64,000 nucleotides of DNA from Beta vulgaris subsp. vulgaris. Its lineage: Eukaryota; Streptophyta; Magnoliopsida; Caryophyllales; Amaranthaceae. The notes under the pieces were generated by a model, which saw nothing but the letters and a program-made list of their open reading frames with translations, had not been told where the DNA came from and ran no database searches. Below, one piece after another: positions 57,604 through 64,000 of this stretch; position 1 is the stretch's first letter, and each line of letters starts with the position of its first letter. Location: contig NC_079205.1 of assembly GCF_026745355.1 (NCBI RefSeq), positions 51,631,916 through 51,695,915 of the forward strand, in the 5' to 3' direction. A program made the position numbers and the translations under genes.

Positions 57604-58488
57604 ATGACCGCCATCAGCAACTCCTCCGGCAAAGAGAAGTTGAAGTATGATGATGTGACTTGTGAGGGACTTGATTTTGAGTGAGAGCATTCGAAAGAGA
57701 GAGTCCGGTGAATCACTGGGTGGTGCTAAAGTAGTGAAAGTAGGGGGAGAAGGAATCAACAAAGGAGAAATGCAAGTCATGGGAGATGGAAGTGAAGGGG
57801 ACACGATAAACCGAATGGGGGAGCTCATATGGTGTGTTGGGGTTGTGGTGATGAAAGGCGTTTGAAGAGAGATTGTCCAAAGAGAGTGGAAAGGAAAAAG
57901 AAGGTTCAAGAAAGTGATGATGAAGAAGATGCATCAAACAACTTGATTTCGGAGTACGTTTCCGATGTCTTGATGGTAAGCATGGATGATCTGAAAGAGT
58001 TGGTTGGGTGTTCGGGATCATGGGTCTTGGATTGGGGTTCTTCTCATCATTCCTCACCATGTAAGGAGTTGTTTCGGAATTTCAAATCCGAAAATCTTGG
58101 AGAAGTCTATCTTGAGGATGAAAAGGTAGTGCAAGTCATGAGGCAAGGTGATGTGAGTTTGAAACTCACTCATGGTGGCTCGTTGAAATTGAAGGATGTC
58201 AAGTACATCCCAATGTTGAAGAAGAGATTGATATCGGTGACCCAACTTGCTACATTGGGTCACAAGGTTGTGTTTAATGGTGGTTCTTGGAAGCTTGTCA
58301 AGGGAGCTATGGTCATAGCTCGGGGAATAAGAAGTGGAACACTTTACACCATTGAGAGCACAAGAAAGGGGCCCGAAATTGGGGTGGGAACTTCATGTAA
58401 GGTGTCCTTCGTTCGAAAATCTATCGATAGTGGGACAAGGCATGAGAATCGTGGTGAAGCGGTGTCCCGCTGGCAAATTGATCGATGA
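57604..58488 (+). pseudogene. Copia gag-protease remnant
   Basis: 57604-57830 reads as the C-terminal part of gag in broken frames. The open frame from 57829 has a zinc knuckle CWGCGDERRLKRDC in which the metal-binding His is Arg. The protease segment follows, WVLDWGSSHH, where the expected D-S/T-G is D-W-G, then VKYIPMLKKRLISVTQL and a GTLYTIE-like GAG-pre-integrase start. Translation stops at 58486. Integrase and reverse transcriptase are absent, and the next 620 bp are non-coding spacer leading to the LTR at 61911. The copy therefore looks like a large internally deleted, non-autonomous Copia derivative. Confidence 0.78.
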
Positions 58489-59114
58489 ACGCATAAGGTG
58501 AAGGGAGGCACACAAGCATGTTATGCCAGAAATCCTAAGTGGAGCAAAGGGTGTTTTATTCGGGTGGGAGCAAGGTGAGTTTGCTTTTAGAACAATAAGA
58601 AACTTCTTTGGCTTAGGTGGTAATTTGCTTTGTTGAAGTTGGATGAGACTTCAATGTGCTTCCTTGGTTGTAGAGGAAGTGGTTATTTTCCTTAGTTGTA
58701 TAGGAAGGTATCTTCATTTGGTTGTGCTTGTCTCTTGGTGATTCGACCTCTAGGGTAGGAGGGTCTGTAGGTTCATGGAGTGGCAGTGCAATGATTTGGA
58801 GGTGTTGTTGAGAATTAGAGTCGGAGTAGACCTTGATGTCTTTGTATTGGACTTGGTGCCAACTTCAATGTCATTTCCTTGGTGTAGAGGAGATGAGTTT
58901 TATCATGGTGATGTTTAGTCTAGGTGGGAGCATGGTGATAATGTCGTTGGTTTCATCTAGGTGGGAGCATGATCGTGATAGGTTTGGAGTGATATTGGAT
59001 CGGGGTTGGTTGAAATCTCGATGTTGTTTTCCTTCGGTGAAAAGGAAGCGGGATTGGCTATGGCCAATGTATGGAGAGATCATGGTGATGGTCATGGGTA
59101 TTTATGGTAGGATG
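58489..59114 (+). other. Copia internal spacer with recurrent stem-loops
   Basis: The motif CTTCCTTGGTTGTAGAGGAA and variants recur at 58659, 58687, 58873 and 59028, each able to fold as a small hairpin. TAGGTGGGAGCATG is duplicated at about 58920 and 58960 and resembles the polypurine tract AGGTGGGAGAT next to the LTR. There is no open gene. Confidence 0.55.
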
Positions 59115-60513
59115 CACACTACTAGAAAAATAGCCTTTAGGAGCGCTTAAATAGCAACACTTATTAAAAAAAGTGTTGACTCCAAGAATTGATGGAATAA
59201 ATTGGAGCACTTTTAACAAGCGTTGCCAGTTTCCAATATTTTGTGAACAAAAAAACTGCACATAAAATAAAAAAATTTCCAAAACTCCCACCACTAAAGC
59301 AGGTAACGTGAAACTAGGAAGAAAAAATAAAGCCCTAATTCACTCCAACTTCTTCTCCTTCATCAACTCCAAATTCTCTGAAAATTCAGTCAAAAAGACG
59401 AGTTTCAACGTTCGAAATTTGAACGACTCCAATTAATTTCAGCAAGATCCAGTTTCCTTGAACTTTCGCTGCTCCAAGGAAGGATTCCAATCCCTTATTT
59501 CTCTCAACAAATAGGTATTCTTTTTATCAGAATTTTACTCAATTGCAATTCGATTTATGGATTAATGTTGCTGGTACGAATTTTTTGGTACGAATTTCAT
59601 TGAATTCGAATTATAATGAATCTTGCTGGTATTTCTTTTTATGTGACTTTAGTCAATTCGAATTATTGATGCAAAAAAATCGTTCTTTAATTCTGAAATT
59701 GCAACTTTGATTGGCTGGGCTGGCTTTTTTATCCCAATACTGAAAAATCTGGATTTTGGTGAACTCATTATCTTGTGCAGTTTGATTGATCGAGCTGTTG
59801 ATGCTGTTATGAACAAGCTTTTCTAAAACTACAAAACCTGGTGCAAGTATTTGGGACGAAAACACAGTTTAGTTTAAGGTGCGAGATTTTAGTCTCTGTT
59901 CTAAATCATTTGATATAATTGATGAGATTTCAGAAATGAAATTTGTCTGCTATAGAAGTCAGAAGATTATTGTGGCCATGCTTACAACTATGGGGTATAG
60001 AGTATAGAACTTTGCTAAGTTCACCCGATTTTGATTAAATAGAAATATATATTAAATAACACAAAAAATGATTTTCGCTTTATCTCTCAACATCATAAGA
60101 TCATCTCTGTATTTTACGATTTTTGTGTGCTTTAGTAAATCTCTGGCAGATAAAGCTGCAATGTTCAATGTGTAAAAGTTATGTGATTACGTTTCTGTAA
60201 ATACAACAACTGTGTATTTCCTTTTCTCCTTCAATTACTGAACTCCATAGATCTATGTGTTTTGAATTTTAATGTACTACTGTAAGTAGGGCAACACATA
60301 TTCAGGAGTTCTACTGATTGAGGGTTGCCCAAAATTTTTTAATTTGTTTGTATGTTAGATGATATTTGAGTTGGAGTTGGTGGAACTGATTAGTGTTCTG
60401 TAAAGTAAAAAAAAAAACTAGTCATATGTGATATGATATGGTTTCTCTTACAAATAGACTCCAGATCTGCGAACTTATGGAATCTTTTTCTTCTTTTAGA
60501 TTTATGATTGCAG

Positions 60514-60579
60514 TTTCTTGTGTTAGACGAAGCAGACAGAGTTCTTGATGTTGGGTTTGAGGAGGAGTTGAGAGTTAAG
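60514..60579 (+). pseudogene. Captured exon of a DEAD-box RNA helicase gene
   Basis: The sequence between a GATTGCAG acceptor and an AAG/GTACT donor translates to FLVLDEADRVLDVGFEEELR plus VK, 22 residues. It holds motif II (DEAD), which binds and hydrolyses ATP in RNA helicases. The intron borders survive but no other helicase motif is found in 59115-61873, so it is a gene fragment carried by the transposon. The closest families by memory are plant RH36/DBP8-type helicases. Confidence 0.72.
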
Positions 60580-61207
60580 GTACTAGCTAAGTAGCTATAG
60601 CAGTAAAGTAACCAGGATAAATTCTTTGTGGGTGCCCAATTGAGCATTTTTATCAGTCATCTCACTCATACATCGACTTGAAAACTAGCTTATTCTAACT
60701 GAGAATTTAGCCTACTACAAACTCCAACAAGTTCTATTATCACTCAACTCATCAAGCTTTTGCACTAAACGCCTATTTTCTCGAACATGGCAAGCGAAAG
60801 AAACAAATCATCCAAAGGAACATCTAGATTGGAAGTTGTTTTCCCTCATACAGATGTTTGATTCTACTAATCCATGAATATTGCACATGAAAGATACACC
60901 TCACTAGAGTTAGTGCAATAATCCATTGCACATGAACCATTTGTCTAATTCTTCTCACACAAATTTGTCATATGATTCATAAATGTTCTATGCTAATTGT
61001 TAGTTTTATGCTTGTTGGATGTAGGCTGCTAATAAAGCTTCATATTCAGGAAATGACAACTCTCGTTAATTATTTAATTAGCTAGTTGGATTTTTGTCGA
61101 AAGGTAACATTCCTAGTAGATCTTATTTATTGTTTATTAAACTAGTATGTTGCATGTTTGTGGCCTTTTTTTTAATTACTTTTGTTAACATTTTTTTTGC
61201 CCCTCAG

Positions 61208-61315
61208 ATTAATTTTGGATGCACCAAACGAAAAAGTGAATGTTGAAGATTTGAGGACATTGGAACTTCTGTTTGGGCACAAGAATGAAGATATATTAAG
61301 TTTTGTTATTATTTA
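61208..61315 (+). pseudogene. Possible second captured exon of unknown gene
   Basis: After a TTTTTTTTGCCCCTCAG acceptor, an open stretch reads LILDAPNEKVNVEDLRTLEL followed by LFGHKNEDILSFVII and a stop. Composition is gene-like but I do not recognise the family. Nearby 59330-59520 looks like a pyrimidine-rich 5' leader, which would fit a captured gene. Confidence 0.35.
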
Positions 61316-61900
61316 GTTGGATTATAAATTTAAACATTTGTTGTTCTACATACAGTGGTTGTACCTTGAGTTTGTCTAAATGAGTTAGACTCTTGGTTAT
61401 TTTTAGTTTGAAGATTTTATATAGAGTATTAAACGATTAAATTTTTTCATTAATTAATATATTATATTTTGGTTCACTTGCAAATGTTAAACCAATTTGT
61501 AATTTTAGCATTGAGATCATAAATTAACTCTAGCGGCACTTTAAAAGTGCGGAAAGGATTATACGACGCTTTTAGTGGGTCTCCATAGCTAAAGAAAAAT
61601 AGTAAATTGTATCAGATCTTGTTCAACGCTTTAGGAGCGTAGCTACCTTATTACAACGCTAATAAAGTGTCCTAGCAGCGTGCTTGAAAGCGTTCCGAAC
61701 TAGCGACGCATTTATCCTAGCTATACCGACGCATAAATAAAGCGTAGCTACAGGGTGTAGCGACACAGGCAAGCGGAGCACTTTTTAGCGCGTTTGTAAA
61801 AGTGCTTGCGACGCTTTATAGCGTTGTAGTAGACTATTTTGATGCGTTGCTGAAAGCCAATTCCATACTAGTGATGTTCTCTTGCTTAACCCGATCTCCA

Positions 61901-62486
61901 GGTGGGAGATTGTTGGGTTGATGGAGACGGGTAGCAAGCCCAAGCGAGGAAGAGCCCCCCCAGCAGCCCGGGCGGGCAACACAAGGGCCCAGGCGGGTAG
62001 CTGGTGCACCTCAAGTTCTGCCTCGAAGGCAAATTGTTGTGGAGGACCTGCACCGGGCGGGCGGTTGGGCCCGATAAGGTGATTCTTCGGGCCCGTCCGG
62101 ACAACCCTGTCTGCACGTTTTTTTCGCGATTTAAGTTTTAATCGTGTCCCTTGGATTGCTTTTATTCCTTGTTGTATAAATACCTACTTTTTGGTTTTAG
62201 AGAGAGTAACACACATATCTCAAAGTTCAAACTTGGATCCTAATCTTTTCTAGGGTTTTAGGAGAGAGAGTGATTTTGAGAGAGATTGCATGTTCACCAT
62301 ACATTTTCCGTTGATTCCATAGTGCAAGTTTGTGGGTTTTCCTCCCGAAGCTCGGGTTTCCCACGTTTTTTATTTTATTTTCTTTCCTCTTTGCATTACT
62401 TGGTTGTTGTTTCAATTTTCATGTTTCTTCTTGGTTATTGTTGATTATTGCACAAACTAGTTAACACTTGTTTCTAAATCCCAACA
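61901..62486 (+). mobile_element. Copia 3' LTR (solo on this side) with polypurine tract
   Basis: The polypurine tract GGTGGGAGAT (61901-61910) is followed by an LTR of 576 bp running from TGTTGGG (61911) to CCCAACA (62486). A TATA box TGTATAAATACC lies at about 62173 and a GC-rich U3 at 61960-62110. The matching 5' LTR is not in the window. The LTR interrupts a hAT transposase gene whose 5' portion continues at 62487 on the minus strand. Confidence 0.82.
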
Positions 62487-63600
62487 ATAAGACACACTCT
62501 AACATAAAATATGTGGAGTTCCACCTAGTTGGAACATCTTGCCCAAGTCTCTAGCACTATCAAGCTCAACAAGAGCAACAGAAGTTAGAAAATGATGCCT
62601 CCTAGCTTGGAAACCCTTGCAGTACTTCACATTTTCTCTCACCTTAATCACAAAATCATGCATCGATCTCTTTTAAACCATCTTACATCACTAAATTAAA
62701 GGTGTGTGCACAACACCTCACATGAAAATAGTCACCTCCACAAACCATTAAAGTTCACTCTTAATCACATCAGTAAACACATCATTACAAGAAGCGTTAT
62801 CCAAAGTTCTAGACATAATCTTATTTTGAATACCCCATTCTTTCAAAATGCTACACACTTCATCAAACATATGCACACCACTATGAGGGGGAATGAACAT
62901 TCAGAATTCATTTTTGCAATGTCCACTGGTTACAATGAAGTGAGCAGTTAATGAAACGTAACTATTAATTGTTGTAAAAGACCAACAATAAGAAGTCAGA
63001 GAAATTCTACTACAAATCGCACCCATGTAAGCTTTTACATTATTCTTTTCTCTGTTATATAACTTAAAAATATTAGCCTTAAGGGTGTTTTATGACACAA
63101 TTTTAATGTCAGGATGCAAGTAACTAATATACTTCCTAATTCCTTCATACTCAGCAAATTAAAAGGGAAGGTCATGTCTAACAATTGCACTCGATGACAT
63201 CTCACGAAAAACATCAACATTAATAGTAGGCAATCTATTCCTCAAAGAACCAAAAGCACTAGAGTATAATCATCTGACCAACATCCAAATTATTCTCCCT
63301 CTTACAATTCTGGACATGACACTTTAAATTACCAGTACCATTCTTACTTTAAGCATTGTAAGTGGTACCATACTATTGCATTTACCTAAGAGGTTCCCAT
63401 GCCCATGAGGTTCGTCCAGAAACTCAACATTGACCAACACATTCGAAGTCAATATCATCTGTCTCTTGAAATACTTTCCAAGTTTTGTGGGTGAAGTCAA
63501 ATTAGAGGTCTTCTCGGGGTTCGTTTTCTTCATATCTTGGGCTCGCAGTGAGTCTTGGACTTATTCACCATCTGAATCTTCCAAGTGAATAAGGTCTAGG
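62487..63600 (-). pseudogene. hAT (BED-type) transposase, N-terminal two-thirds, cut by the Copia LTR
   Basis: Reading right to left, a degenerate BED-finger region is followed by MSSSAIVRHDLPFN and a YEGIRKYISYLHPD-like segment. Then come SLTAHFIV, a WGIQNKIMSRTLDNAS-like segment, and finally a DVPTRWNSTYFML-like segment immediately before the LTR end at 62486. Frameshifts and stops are frequent. The rest of the gene, with the dimerisation motif, is missing. The gene lies on the opposite strand to the hAT remnant at 55262. Confidence 0.7.
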
Positions 63601-64000
63601 GAATAGTCCATCTCTACAAAAGTAAACAGCAAAAGCATTAATTTACAAGCATGAAATCACAAATTGCAAGCAGACATTGTAATTATATTCAAATGCAACT
63701 CGAGACTCATATATTATGATTAGATTGTACTGTTAAATTACAAGAAGACATTGTCAAAAAAATTTACAAGAAGAAATGCAACTCAAAATAAAAGCAAAAA
63801 GTACCACAAATTCAACAAATTCATTGACAATGGAAAAAATTAGGAATTAATTATTCGCAAAATTAAGCATGAAGTCACAAATTTAAGAACAAAAAGCAAT
63901 TTGAAGTCATGAATTGAACAATAAAAATCGAAAATTCCCACTAAGATTCCATTGAAAATCGAAAAACCTTATATTTCTAACATTATAACAAGCAAAATTG
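63601..64000. other. AT-rich sequence at the right edge
   Basis: No gene is seen; repeated TTTACAAG/AAATTGCAAG-like phrases occur. It is probably the 5' flank of the hAT remnant. Confidence 0.45.

Larger units (their letters stand above)
59115..61873. mobile_element. CACTA-type element with captured gene exons
   Basis: The left end is CACTACTAGAAAAATAGCC (59117, with an extra CA before it); the right end, inverted, is CACTAGTATGGAATTGGCTTT. ATG flanks both sides (59112-59114, 61874-61876), as expected of a 3-bp CACTA duplication. The right 330 bp contain many AGCGTAGCTAC/GACGCTTT motifs, and the left end has AGCGCTT and AACACTT/AAGTGTT: typical subterminal arrays. It splits a Copia remnant just before its LTR. 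No CACTA transposase is present; at least one exon derives from a DEAD-box helicase gene. Confidence 0.62.

Overview
This is a plant nuclear window, most likely from a eudicot. The evidence is introns with GT/AG borders, an F-box protein with a DUF295-like region, a plant-type kinesin, L1-like LINEs whose ORF1 has DUF4283 and a CCHC knuckle, and many plant transposon families (Copia, hAT, CACTA, MULE, Tourist- and Stowaway-like MITEs, a Helitron end). I lean to Caryophyllales on general resemblance only. There are no rRNA or tRNA genes, prokaryotic operons or CRISPR arrays that I can support.

Layout. 1-500: a 110-bp direct repeat. 1369-6968: a full-size L1-like LINE on the minus strand with a perfect 17-bp target duplication and few disabling changes. 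7079-7210: a Tourist-like MITE. About 7490-8881: a CACTA-type terminus and hairpin region. 8882-12540: a decayed minus-strand Copia pol split by a 422-bp hAT-like MITE. 11864-30825: two copies of a block of about 9-10 kb (A and B), each holding a Copia piece, a Helitron-type 3' terminus, AT-rich nested repeats and an F-box/DUF295 gene. Copy A of the gene has a one-base frameshift and copy B is open. B carries three later insertions whose empty sites are readable in A. 30839-36812: an intact 15-exon kinesin-motor gene (461 aa) on the minus strand, ending only 12 bp from the edge of block B.

37294-45049 is the most remarkable object: a complete 7.76-kb Mutator-like element with an 8-bp target duplication and diverged terminal inverted repeats. 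It has two convergent genes. One is an open plant-mobile-domain (PMD) gene. The other is a decayed MULE transposase with a C-terminal OTU-type protease domain. Each gene starts inside one terminus and has a long 5' intron carrying arrays of GGCGCC-containing 33-bp repeats.

45050-64000 is a transposon graveyard: a Tourist-like MITE in a Gypsy-like protease relic, a LINE RNase H relic, a 5'-truncated LINE, a possible Gypsy LTR, a decayed hAT element, and a Copia gag-protease relic with a 3' LTR that interrupts another hAT transposase. That Copia relic is itself split by a CACTA-type element carrying an exon of a DEAD-box RNA helicase gene.

The only clearly functional-looking host genes are the kinesin gene and F-box copy B; the PMD gene is intact but belongs to the transposon. 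Coordinates were counted by eye and may be off by a few bases. Homology statements come from motif recognition, not searches.
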